This document shows, piece after piece, positions 47,214 to 60,525 of a stretch of 64,000 nt of DNA. Position 1 is the first letter of the stretch, and each line of letters opens with the position of its first letter. The DNA lies in NCBI GenBank assembly GCA_009741485.1, contig CM019236.1:57322180-57386179 (forward strand), written 5' to 3'. Position numbers and translations under genes: made by a program. The notes under the pieces are model-generated. The model searched no databases and had not been told where the DNA came from. It saw nothing but the letters and a program-made list of their open reading frames with translations. The DNA is from Malurus cyaneus samueli. Lineage: Eukaryota > Chordata > Aves > Passeriformes > Maluridae.

Positions 47214-50200
47214 AACTCTCCTAGAATTGATTACACAGCACATTCCAGCAATCTGCCCCAGCAGGGCCCCCTCTATCCAGGAACTTTCTGATTACTACTT
47301 ATGCATTGTTTCAAAGTGAACTCTTGAAGGATTTCATTTAATAGAGATTAGTACCTTTATTAAACAGCAGTTTAATTGAAGCCTCTGAGCTCTGCTAAAT
47401 GTTGTTCAGTGAAGTGGATTAGCTGCTTTAATTTGCTTCCACACACAAGAAAATAACTTTGAGTGAATATCTTTCCATTGGTCTAACTGAGGGGACATTA
47501 TTGTAGGGCTTTTAGCTTATGTATTTTAAGCTGGTAGTCTTCTAACTGACAGATACCTCTAGTTTGGGAAACTTAGAAACCATGTTGATCCAAAAAAACG
47601 TCTCTTAGACTGGTTTAATTTTTAAAAGGAATAAATTAAGACACCATTCAAGAATGCCTTACTAAATGTATGACCAAAATTTGTCACTGTTTTCTCTGAT
47701 CAGAAAAGGAAAAAGAAAAACAGTAAAAAAAAACGTTTTGGAACATTTATAATTTTAAAGTTAGATTGTTTCCCTAAGTTTTCCTGTAAATAGCTTTTCA
47801 TATGGGACAATACTATTCTCAGCTGAGCAAAAATGTTAAGATTATAAAAACTTGTATGATGTCAATAACTCCTTAAAGAATGTTAGTGACTCACTCAAGA
47901 CCAATTTATTAAAAGATTATTTAGAGAATTTTAGATTCTAAATGAAGATTTCTGCTTCATTAATTTTTCCTGTTGACTTTTCAAGGAATGGCAACTTAAA
48001 ATTCAATTAAAAGTAATAGGTCCTATTAATTTTACTACACTGTCTGCACCCTAGAAATTCTTGCTGAAAGGAAAAATGCTTCCAGTTGCGATAACAGAAC
48101 AATTACTGTTTTTTTCAAGCAGAAGAATTCCTGCTGAGGTCTGAGGAGCAGTGAGGAAAGGCTCAGTTCAGAACTACACCGGGCTGCTCTCTGGCTGCTC
48201 TCTAGCTCACAGCTCCAGGGTTTGCAGAGAGTAAGAGGTTGTGGTGCTGACTGTGAAGCACCCTGCAACAACACACTGGCTGCAGCACTCTGAGGGTCTG
48301 GTTAATGTGTAAGGTGCTCATCACCAGCCTCAAAGGAAAAAAATAATAAATATGACTAATTAGTTACTGTTGCTAGTAACTAAAGTCTGCTATATCTGCC
48401 AATATATCCAAAATACTTCCACATAAGTAAATTTGTAGGCAAGTCAAGCAAGGCTGGTTTACTAGTTTAGAAGTTCATACTCTAAGAACAGTTTAGTTTG
48501 TATTTCACAGATGAGATGCTTCACACAAATAATAACTAAAAGAATAAAGAAATTGCAGTAGAAATTATTGAAATTTTACACAATTTTTTAGACAGATGCG
48601 AGAAAGGAAAGAAATACTGTAGTAGTTGTGACTTAAGTGGATTTCAGAGGGAAATGCACAAGTACTCAAATTCTATTTTTTTCTTTTAGAAACATTAGAT
48701 GAGGACTGCATTTGGTCAAACCTTCCTTTTGTTTTGACAGGGAAAGACACTGAAATCCATGGCATAGCATCACTGAAATGCAGAGATGAATTTGGCCCTG
48801 AACTTGTGTGCTTTCATGTGAAAGCTGGAAATACATTATGTATCAGACTTCATTTATTACATTTAGTGCTTTCTAATGTCATTCCCTCGGGCCTTGCCAG
48901 GCAGCACTCGTGTATTAAAGTGTCATTAGCAGCACTAATCTGTCTGCTGCTTCATCTCCAGAAGTCTGCAATAGGAGATATGACAACTAAAAACGAGTTC
49001 ATCTTACCCAGCCTGTGGAATTTACAGATTCACAGCATGAATGCCGCTCAAATCAGCCACATCTGCTTGAAAAGTCTGCAGAGAGAAGTGACAGGTCAAG
49101 CCAGAGTGGCTACTGCTGTGGAGGGAAGCCTAATTTCTTAGCAATCCAAAGGACTCCATTGTAACACAACTGGGAATGTTATTATCTTTTTCTCTTTTAT
49201 GTTTCTGCAGCCGCTTTACACCTTTTCAAAAGAAAAAAATAGTACAAACACTCAATCTCAGAGGATTTAAAGTGCGCTTGTCACTTCATAATTATGCAGA
49301 AAATAAACACAAGAACCCATTGAGAGTTTGGGAAGGCTGAAGCTCCACAGGCACATATTTCTGCATTAGAACAGGCATATCAGATCAGCAATCCCAAATC
49401 AGCAGCGGCAGTGACGAAAGCAGATTTGAGGGAGGAGCATAACTGGGTGGGGTTTTCTCTGCTCCTGCAACTCTTGGAGACATTGGGAGCTGGTTGTGGG
49501 GATGATGCTGATGAAGGAGGCCGATTTCCATTTCCATGAATTGGAAAAATTCTTATTAGAACCCCAGATCTGATGCAGATCTTGTAATTCTATGTGCCCA
49601 CAGTTGAATGTTACTGGAGAGCAAATCACTCACCTGCACGAAGCATCTGCACTATGCAACATCTTGCCAACCTCCTCTTCTTTAATTACTGGCCTGCATG
49701 CTATAGTTCTCAAAGACTTCATAGCAAAGGAAATGTGCAAGATTAAACTCAGATGCCAGTAATTCTGCATCATGGCTCTAGGTGTTGTATGTTTTGGAGC
49801 AGACATTTCAGATCAACCTCTGAAATCTGGGCCATCCATTGAAATGAAGAAGTCTAAATGGCTCCCCAGGACAGGTTCCATAGATTCTCCCAAGTGTCAG
49901 TGTTTTATGGTTGTCCATGTCTGCAAAATGCTCAAGGTAAGGAAGAATCAGAATCTTGCCTTTTTGAAAATCGCACTGTAAGCCTCAGAAGCTCAAGGTC
50001 TTGTGAAAAATGCTCACCTCTGCATTACTTTCTCATTAAATCCCTTAATCAAAACTGGAATTTTATGTGTCTGATTTCACTAAATTGAAGTTTTTAAGAA
50101 TCTGAATGCTGCTGCACAGTTTGCTTGTCCAAATGAAGAGTGTAAAATGGCAGCTAGGATGCTGAAAAGTGCCTCACAGAAGCTTCGGCTTAGGCTTCCT

Positions 50201-53200
50201 TCTCAGCACAGATTATTCCGTATTCCATAATATAAGTTGTATTTCTTTTGTCTGTATCATACAAAACACAAAGTTAAGATATCTCTGAAAACTTCACGGC
50301 CAAAGGACTTAGTAAGTTTAAAACCTGGAAGCTACAGGCTCAGAGGTGAGCTGCCCTTTGCTTTAAATGTCTCTTTTCCACAATTCAAAGATTGAGACTA
50401 TTTCCCTATTGTGTATGGCATTGCTAACAGGATCTAGGTCACCTGGCCTGATATATTACATTCATATGCAGACAGCTAGCTAAAAGATGTGAAAACTGGC
50501 TTTTTTTTACAGGGAAAAATTCACAAGAGTTAGCAATACAGAATAAAAAAAAATGAAAGGATGTCACAGGAGTTGAAAACTAACACAATATATCTTCAGT
50601 TTCTGAATATTTTGTTCAGATCATTATCACACCATTTCCCCTACAGCTTCCTCACTAATGTCTTAGACTTCAAATATTGTGGCAAGTATAGAGAAACAAA
50701 GAAAAAGAGGATATTTTACAAAGATCTATGCCCAACAGACTTGCTACTTTGTAATGTACATTTGCAATGAGAACAATTTGATCTCAGTTTGGCTTTTTCA
50801 TGGTATTTTGACATTTTTACCACGAAGCACATATTATCATATTGACATTTTAGCTAACGGAGATGAAGACAACAAACCAAGCATTTTTGAAGACCGCTGT
50901 CAAGCAGACTTTCCCTGTAACAACAGCCTGGGAAAGGTTCTACTAGTACAGTACAGATTCTGTTTGCAATAGTTTCCAATACCTGAAAAAACCCCGAATC
51001 AGTGCCAGAGGGATCTTCCAGGGTGAAAATCATTTGCCTTGAAGCTCACAAGCAGAGCATTCCACAGAACACCTTTCTGCTAAGGTGGGATGAAGTTCAC
51101 CTATGGAAAGCAAAGCAAACAACCCCCTATTTTCTTAAAAAATGACCCAGGAAATACTGGGTTACCAGTTCCCGTGCACTCCACAGCAGCTTTTTCAGAG
51201 GGAATTACTCAATGCTGCAGAACACACTGAACACAACTATAAAACCTATTTCTATCCTCTTTTTAACAACTGCATTTAGAAATTATCCTCTTTCCTCAGT
51301 GCCTCATTTTTCTCTCAGCTGCAACCAAAAAGCTGCTTAATACTGGCAACCTCTTTCCATTGTTTTGAGCTTTCCAAACTGAGACAGAGTAGGTTTTTGA
51401 GTGGCAAGTTGGAAACTTCATTTATGTTTCTCTTCAGCATATTCCAAAATAAGATTGTCTATGAATCTTTTGAAAGCATATTGTATGTCCCATGGTATAC
51501 TTAAAAGCAAGCTTATGCAAATATCTCTCTTACAGCTATCCATAAATTCAACTTCTCTTTTATTGCAACAATGGAGAAAGAACAATTCCCCCTGCAGTGT
51601 GATGGATTTTTGTTTAATCTGAACTTTTTCATAGGCAAGAAATTCTTAAATGTACATGTCCTCCCTCCATAATTATAAGTCTACTCTGCTATCATTATTT
51701 TAACATCACTTCTGTCTGTAGTTACACTGTACTTAAACCCAGATTTTTAAATCTTGATTTCCGTAACTTAACCCTTCTCTGTGAAGATCTAAATCTACCA
51801 ATGCTCAGTGTAAGCCTCAGATGCCTGATTCTCAAAATTAATCAGGTTCCACTTGATTAAGTGAAATGGAGGCAAAATGCAAACTATGACAAAAGCAAAT
51901 ACCAGAGATTTGAAGAGTGTCCCTACTCATACACGTTTAGCTTTGTTATAACTGGGTGGGATTTTATTAATCTTTGGACACCTACAGATTTACTCTGTTA
52001 GAAACCGCCCACAATAAATTGCTATTAAAAGGTAAAGAGATAACATTCCTCCACCCCTCTGTATGATCCCCCTGCACCAAAATTCTTCCCAAATGAAGAA
52101 TCCTGAACCAGATGTAAGTAAAAAAATTCACAAAGTACACTTGTTCACCCTGAAATATTTTTGTCAGCATTCAGAAGGCAGACTTCCCATGTCTGTGTGA
52201 GGCAGTACAGCTGTTTGTGCCATCAGGAAGACTATCTTGTTACCAATTTCAACAGGCTGAGAACCTGTGATTAAATTTTATATGGGGGGTTTATGGCATG
52301 GAGAGGAGGAAGATCAAGGCTGTAATTACTATCTGCAGTTGTTAAACACACAACTCTATATTACAGAGGTGAGCTGCTCTCAGAAATTAAAGGTAGCTAT
52401 CAATTTCATATCTGTCTCAGGCGTTTGCAGCCAATCATGTAGATTTTTAATATTTTATTTGAAGCACCTCAATTACTTTTAGCAGTAAGTAAATATAAAA
52501 AAATAAAAATTTCATACCTGAAAAGACTTTTATAAGACTTAAACCAACATGACCTTCACTGAAGTCTCCAGTGACTATAATCCACAGCCTGAAAAATACT
52601 ATTTCAAGTAATAAATATCTGTGGTCCTGACATTTTGAAGGACTGTAAAGTGCAACAGTACGGGTACAAATGTCACAGAAGGTGGTGAGGTGACTATATT
52701 TAGTATTAATTCTTCTAGACAGGTAGCATCTCCAAACATAGAGGAATCTACTGCTGACTCATCTCCACCCACAAATGTTCACTTAAAAGCCTGAGAAGGA
52801 CTTTCCTAGCAGCAAATCATTGCCAGACTATTACCTATATGGCAACACATAGTGTGCAAGTGAATATAATGAAATTTTGTGAGTTTTACATATTTATATA
52901 TGCATTCAGAGTTAACAAGAGATGATACAACTCTGTATTCCCAAAGCATTAACTGTCATAGATTTCAATGCACAAGGCACGAAAAAGTCTACCACTTCTT
53001 GACATCTGACATATTTCAGTTTTTTTAAAACATGAAGTTCACATTTAGCAATTAATCAGGACAGCATTAGACCATAGCTTCAGCTATATTCTACAGCTAA
53101 TATTCATTCTGATGCTAGTCATCCTCTTCACTGCATGTTAAAAATATGCCATATAATGATTTGAATCTAAGCACAACGTGCAAATTTTAACCCCTTTAGA

Positions 53201-54221
53201 TAATTCACTATATAATTAGAAAATCTACAGAAGTTGGTTGCCACTCACTCTAGTTCTCATAACAAACACACAGCTTTCAATTACTATCAATCCAAAGACT
53301 GAAAAGTTACCCAAAGCCTTCAATCAAAGGTTTTCTTTGTGGTTAAATGCATAAATGACTGGCATCTGGATCTAAACACAGTGAGTCAAATTCAGTTTCA
53401 ATCTCTCTTGGCAGAAGTGAGATTTGTGTGCTTACATCAAAGGTGAATTTGATCCAAAATACACAAGACAAAACTGTTTGCCAGACAGGCTTAATATCTT
53501 GCAAAATTAATTTTCTTTGCAACCAAATATACAATGTTCTTCCTGCTGTATTAAGTCTTCCAGGCCTGAGTTACAATATGAATGATTTACTCAGCCTTTG
53601 TGCAGGGCGTTTCAGGTAAACTGCTTGGGGGAAAAAAAGGCTGTAAGCATTTATTCTATCTGCAGCCAGAAATAAATTATTCTTTTGTATTTGTGTCAAG
53701 GGAGAAAGCTAAAGGTTATTTTTAAATCTTCATTGCTTACTTAATGATGGGTTAAATGTCTTTTTCCCCATGGACTCCACATGTGTCAAGGTTGTCCCTG
53801 TATTCCATAATTGCAGCACTCTCACTTCCAGGATGTGCAGTAAACACATTATCACACTTTCAACAAATTGCCCAAAATATCCAAAGGGAAAAGTGGTGAA
53901 TCCTGCAAGAGGACAACTTGAACACCATGTGTTTGTACTATTTTTGGAACAGAAATCAACTTCGTTGGTTTAGTATTATGAAACATAAATACAAATCTTT
54001 TATGGAACTTATGGTTCAATATTTCAAGCAGAAAAACTTTTGGGATGTTTTAGCTCAGAAGTTTAAGTTCACCTTATTATGCATCTACGTTACTACTACA
54101 ATCAAAACAATCCAAATTAGCTATTAAGGAGCTCTCCAGAAATCATGAAGTATTCTCAAAATTGGGTTTCTTTCTCTTAGCATTTTAAAGCAGCAAATGA
54201 AAAGCAGTAAACCACAACAGA

Positions 54222-54238
54222 AACAAACAAACAAACAA
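54222..54238. repeat. (AAAC)n microsatellite
   Basis: Four to five CAAA units. Confidence 0.75.
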
Positions 54239-55861
54239 GTCAAAAAAGAAGATTTCTAAATGTATCCTTCTGCAGTGATCCTTCAGAAAGCCACAGACTT
54301 CACACAGAAAATTTGTGGAAAAGCATTATGCTGTGTAGATAGTTTGCAGCCGTTATAGTCAATTCACAACATTGCTGGAGATGAAGAAGAGAGTTTTCTC
54401 CAGTTGTGTGGGATGGTTTCTGTCCTGTTTCTTTCCACTCCAGTTCATGACATGTACAGGTGCACGACAGACCCTGTAATCTCACAGCTGCTAGTCGCAG
54501 GACCACGTTAAAAGGGGCTACCTCTCATGCTGAAAAGGAAGATATCTGATGCTTTTGTGAAAATGAAACAATACCATCATATAGGCTACCTCTACCTAGC
54601 AAATTTGGTGGAATCACAATGCTTAGTCCCTATGGGATATTTCCGCTCAGCTATGCACGTTTAGATAAATGGGATCAATTGTCTCACACTGTGCATTAAG
54701 GTCAATTCAACAGCACACAAGACATTCAAAGACACCAAGTCCTTCCCACTTTTCCTTGTATTTCCCTCCACCAGTGTCCTCCAACCTACAATAATCTAAC
54801 AAACAAGCCAAAGGACACATCGTTCTGTTTTGCTACAAATGAACTGCACTTCTAATAATTTTCTCTAAAAACTAACACTAATGCAATTACAGGGACATGA
54901 CCTGCGGCTTCAAGATCTGAAATTATAAAAAAGGCATCTCTTACAGGAAAAGTCTATTTTAGTGGTGCCATTACAGAGTTAGGTATAGAGAAATTCCAGC
55001 AACTTATTGCAATTTACTCATCTCCAGTTTCTCCTAAGTGCCTCTTGACCCCATTGAAGTTCGCGTAACACAGTTCTGCTATTTTTTAAACTATCTCACA
55101 CACTGAAAAAAAGTCATGTCTCTCTTTGCAGACTGCTCTGCTGATACCTCACATTTTCAAAATGTAAAGTCTTATTATAGGTGGAAGCACTGGCCTTATG
55201 AGAAAAAAATGACCTAAGCATGCAAAATTGCTTCAAATGTACAGTCAGCAGGATGTTTATCTAAACTATACACTACCAGCTTCAGGCTTGTAAAATAAAT
55301 TTTCACAAGCAAAAACTCATGTTTGCTGCTTTTGTAGCTTCAGCGGAGGTCTGAGCTGCAGTTTAGCACTGACAAAATAACTAATGTGATTGCCCAGCCT
55401 GTGAACAGGGACCTCTGCCTTGAACTACATTAGCTAGAAAATAGTGGGCATATGCTTTCTTTCACTTTTATCTTTCACATTCACCTCTTCATATGTCACA
55501 AGATTTTAAAATAAACTCCACATATAAATTGAAAAAGTATTATTAGGTATAGAAATTCTGTCAGAGCTGAAGAAAAATTAAGAGGAAATGGGAAGAAAAG
55601 CAATCCAGCAACTGAAAATCCAAATGAAGATATAAGTCTTTAAACGCTAATAAAGGGATTTTAAAAGATTCAAAATACAACAATCAACGGCACATTGAGT
55701 GAACAACTTCTAGCAAACCTAATCCTTGTGAGAAATTTGTTGATTGAATCATAACAGTGTGTTAACTAGCCTTGGAAACATGAACTGGTCACCTTGCAAA
55801 GATAGTTTATTACTGTGCGGCAGACCACAGGATGACAGTGGCTAGTGTATTGATGATTTGG

Positions 55862-55897
55862 TTTTTTTTTTTTTTTTTTGTGTTTTTTTTTTTTTTT
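55862..55897. repeat. Poly(T) tract interrupted by GTG
   Basis: About 19 T, GTG, then about 15 T. Confidence 0.85.
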
Positions 55898-58800
55898 AAA
55901 TCAAAACAGCAATAGCTAAAAAGAACAGCAAACCCTGAACAGCAAGGTCTCTTTGAAATGCTTAAAGCATTTAGTGAATCAGCATCATTTTTCTTTGCTT
56001 GTTTTTTTTAAAAATATCTTTTTTTGCAGTTTGCTTCAAACACAGCTAACAAGCAGCAAATATAAACTAACAGTCATTCCAGAATACCAGTTTTAGACAT
56101 CTAAATAAAAATCATTAAGTCAAATTCAAATCAGGACCACTGGAAGTCAGTGATTTTATTTTTATTTTATTTTTACTGCGGATTTCTTTTTCCACAAACT
56201 TCAATTTTCTCTTCAACTTGGTTAGACAAAGCAGTATGTGAAAGTTGCTTCTTTTTGTATGCCTTAAATATATAGCTTATCCTTCTCATTCATTCTTAGT
56301 ATCTTCACAGGCTTTTTCCACATGAAACACAGATATTAAAAGCCTTCACATAACATTATATGCCTTTCTGCAAAGCAACTGTAAGAGGAGAACTGATGCC
56401 AACAATTGTGCAACCGGGGTTTGCAAAATGTGAATACCTCAATTGGTGTAGTGGACCAGAAAGATGAACCCATTTTTGGGAGTGTCACTTCTAATACATT
56501 ATGGCAGTAAAGAAAAACTGAACAGCTTATTTCCCAAAGATATTTTCAAGGCCCTAGAAAGTTCTGTTTGAACCATTCTTTAATTATCTTTGGCACAGAC
56601 TTCAGAAAGCTCTGCACAGTCAAAAGTGAGAGTATTAACTGAATTTTGCTCTGGTTCAGTAACAGTAATTATGATTCTTATAAAATATAAGAGTCAACTT
56701 TGTGCAGTATGTATGATGAGAACCCTAAATAATTCTGGAGATTAGGTGGAAGGTCGCTGCTTTTGTTATGCTAGAGTTCCTGGTCTGGAAAATCCTTTAT
56801 GATCTCAGTTCCCATTGAAACATTAGGGTGCTGTAGCTACTCCATGTCCTATGGAATTGGTATTTCAGCTCTGACTTCTCCCACTGAGACACAGCTAAAC
56901 CATCACACAGGCACTGGGTTGGAATCTCCCTACCGAGACAAGTTTCCACCTCCAGTGAAAATTCAGAGGATGTGCAGAGGGAGGCTGCTACTCCACACAC
57001 CAGACACACAGTACACTTTCTCATCCTATCTTTGGCACAACACATGGGCTTGCCTCTTTTCCCTTAAGAACAAAAAAAATAAATTCTGTTGAGTCAAAAA
57101 CAGTTCTCAAAGACAGTTTCTTGGATGTTCATTTGACAGTGCTTGATAAATACTCAAATTCAACAGTCATGTCTCCATAAATCTAAGCCTCAAAATAGTA
57201 TGAATTTTATCTAAATAGTTTTCCAAGTAGAAATGCTTTTCTGAAGTCCTCACTCTGCCAGAGTGATTAAGCAATACTACAAATACAATCCTGGATTTAA
57301 TGAATCTTTCAGCTTTTAAAATGCACTAATTAGTTTTAGCAGGTGATAAATGCATCATTTGAAGAAGAAGAAATACTTTCCCTAGACAGTATGATAATTT
57401 ATTGCCATAGGCAATTATTCATGCTAATCAATTAAACTGTAATGAAACAAGTAAGACACGCAGGGAAACAAATAAGAGCCCTTACTTGTACTATTTCTAG
57501 CTTTTCTAGACCAAACCTGTCAAAACATTGATACAAAGTCTGAATAGGAACCAACACCAGCTTGCCTCACAAGCTTGAAATAACTCTGAATATAAATAAC
57601 TTTGCTTTGATGATTTCCCATTGACCATGGTTCTGCAGCTTATAGTAAGTGTAATGGGACAAGGCTTGATATACTCTGTAACAAAGTAACCGTATCAAGT
57701 TAGTCTTCTTTTTAGTGCACTTTTTGCTAACACTTCCCCCTCATCCTTGTTTTCATTCTTTCCCTTCCCTATAATAGATTGAGCCTCACTTTTCCTGGAA
57801 CATTTTCATTATCTCTCTTGCTTTCCCCTAACTAGTTAAACTACCTACCTCCTCTTTTCATTTTTCTCACCCTGCATTTGTTCTGCTCTTTTCCAGGCTG
57901 TTCTGTCAGCCTCTAAGCTGTAAACATGGGCAGCCCACAGCTGGCTGCACATCGCCTCCAGCCCGTGGTCCCTGGCCACCCCTTGCATCTTTTCCTGGTG
58001 GCTTAGCAGGCTCCACTGACTGTGCAATAGGCCAGAAGGCAAAGCTTTAGTTAATGACTGCCATGGAGGATGGCAGGCTACAATTTGAGCAGAAAGCCAG
58101 CACTTTACCATCCCTAATGCACGGAGGGATCTTTTGTCTCTGAGTTTCCTTTCAGGATTCTCAACTTTCATTTCAATGTCTTTCACATCTCATATTGATG
58201 CCATCAGGCCAGAGGTATGCAAATGTGCTGTAATTCTATCGCGTGCCAAAGGCTATAAAGAATAAATGTTGTATGCAGAGATGCTGCCTCAACTATCAAC
58301 AGCTTCCAACACGCTCTGTGGAAAACAAGCACGCACACACAAGCACAGCTGTGCAGGCCTGGGCTGGTGGCTCTCAGTACAGCAGGCCAGCATTAGCAAT
58401 ATAAATGGCAGGACAGCCAAACCAGCAAAAACAGCAGTGTCCATGCATGACTGCAATGTACTTTTCCTCTGGAAAGCTACCTACAAACGTATCTTCATCC
58501 CTGTAAATATTTGTGTAGGGGAGAACTCAAATTCCTTGAAGCAGACTGGTGGGTATGGTGTGATGTTAATAACTTCTAGTTTTGAGCAGTGGACATATCC
58601 TTATGTAATAATAAATGTAAACCTTGATAACTGCAGCCTTTAGTCCTGACAGAGGCAAGACTGTCAGCAGTGACCGTGAGTCTGCGTAGTGAAATATGAA
58701 CAAGGTCTTGGTGATTAGGCAGCAAAAAGAATCAATGACTACAGCATATGAAAGAATCACAATGTTACTCCTACAAAACATCAAAGAAAATTTATAGGTG

Positions 58801-60462
58801 TGCTGCATTATCAGTTCTTTAAACAACAGGCTCCAAACGCCTTTCCTGGATTCCCTGGGTCATACTGCTGCTTTTAACTTTTCACACATGAAATTAAATA
58901 GCACACCACTGGTCTGTTTTGCTCTGCAAAATGCTAAAGGACTGAATGTAGCTTGTGCTCTGGTTGTTTCTCTTTTACATTCTGTTGGTAAGAGTTGTAT
59001 GTCAAATAAATTTAAAATCCATGGCTAGAGTAGGTTGGCATATAAGAGCTTTTGCTCAGCGTATCAGTCAGAAGCCAAGATTTATAAACAATCTTTAAAT
59101 ACTCTTATTAGGTCAATCTAATTCTCCCACATGAAAGAATAATCTCTTTAGGTAAGGGCATTTCTAAATCAGATAAATCATTTTCTGAAGAATATGTCTG
59201 TGCTCCTCATGAATAAAATTTCAGTTACTTTGAAAACTATTTTTAAGGTTATTTTTAAGCAGAGAAAGGACATCTTAAAAAGCATCCTCAAAGAAAAATA
59301 ATGTTTCGTGCTGTTTAGCTGGAGTTTTTTCAGAAGTTTTACGTTTGTCCTCTCTCTTTCTTTTTTCTATTCTATAAAACTTAAATCTTATGTGCTGTTT
59401 GTTCCATTAAGGTGTATAACACAAATGTACAGAATTGCAAATTAGATATTTGCGTTGAATACTTGCATTCAATCTTTTCTAGTTTTGATAATTTGTATGC
59501 TTTTTAATAGAACTAGAGATCTGATTATATTCCCTGAAACATGGGTTCAGCTTCCCTGTTTATTTGGCAACAAGAAGAGCTGAAAAACTATTTTGGTAGT
59601 CAGATTATTTGATGAAATCATGTCATATTCCTTTTGCATCCAGTTTGCCTTTAATTGCTAACCGGCTTATAGTCTGATAAACCATGGGTTTGCCCTGCTT
59701 TTGCTGGCAAGGTAACCCTTTCAATCAAACAGTACCTGACTGCTCCTCTGTGCAGACACAAACTCAACAGCGTGTTTCTATGGGAAAATTACTGTGATGC
59801 AGTTTTTTTTCACCAGCCTTCATCAGGGGTGGTGTTTCAGGTAGAGTCGAAAGGGTTCCACTAGATTAATCCCCTTTAGAAAAAAAACAAACCAGTGTTT
59901 AACCCAATCAGTGTTAGCTTTGGGGTTAGGATTTCACAATATTAAATAGGTGATAATCTGCCGGAAACATTGGATTTTGAGCACTGTTATAGTTAGGTTT
60001 ACTGACAAAGAAGAAGGTGAGCACAAGGAAGGGATTAAACAAAAATTAAATAACTTTTATATGAACAACAATCACTATGGATTATCATAGCTCTGCTGCT
60101 CTACTTTGTGGATTGTGGTATTTTGTTAGGAGCGCAAATAATGATTTTTTTTTGACGCATAGAGGATAGTGGAAAATCCACTCCTGTTGATTTTTTCTCC
60201 AGCTTTTTTGTGATGGTGTGGATGCATCTTCATGTCTGCCATACACAGCAGATATACTATATCATGATGTACATATACACAGAGTAAAAAGGAGAGAGAC
60301 TTGTAAAGCCATTTTACTTTTGGGAGTATCTTATGGAGAGCATTACTTGAAGAAGTAAGACTGCAATAAGACAGTGTGACTTTAAAGTTCTCTATCATTT
60401 CCTTCTTAAAAAAATTAAACCAAAAGACATTTAGTAAACAAAAACAGTGGCATCACCACTGT

Positions 60463-60525
60463 AATAATTAATTTATAATTATTATAATTAATAATATAAT
60501 TTATAATTAATATATAATTAACCTG
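60463..60525. repeat. AT-rich (TAATTA) low-complexity tract
   Basis: About 60 bp made almost only of TAATTA/TATAAT words. Confidence 0.8.

Noticed and set aside
48734..49141. 135-codon plus-strand frame
   Set aside because: No recognisable domain or splice structure. The region looks more like a possible conserved non-coding element than protein-coding sequence.
57845..58186. 113-codon minus-strand frame
   Set aside because: No domain, no splice context and unremarkable length for chance in a balanced-composition patch.
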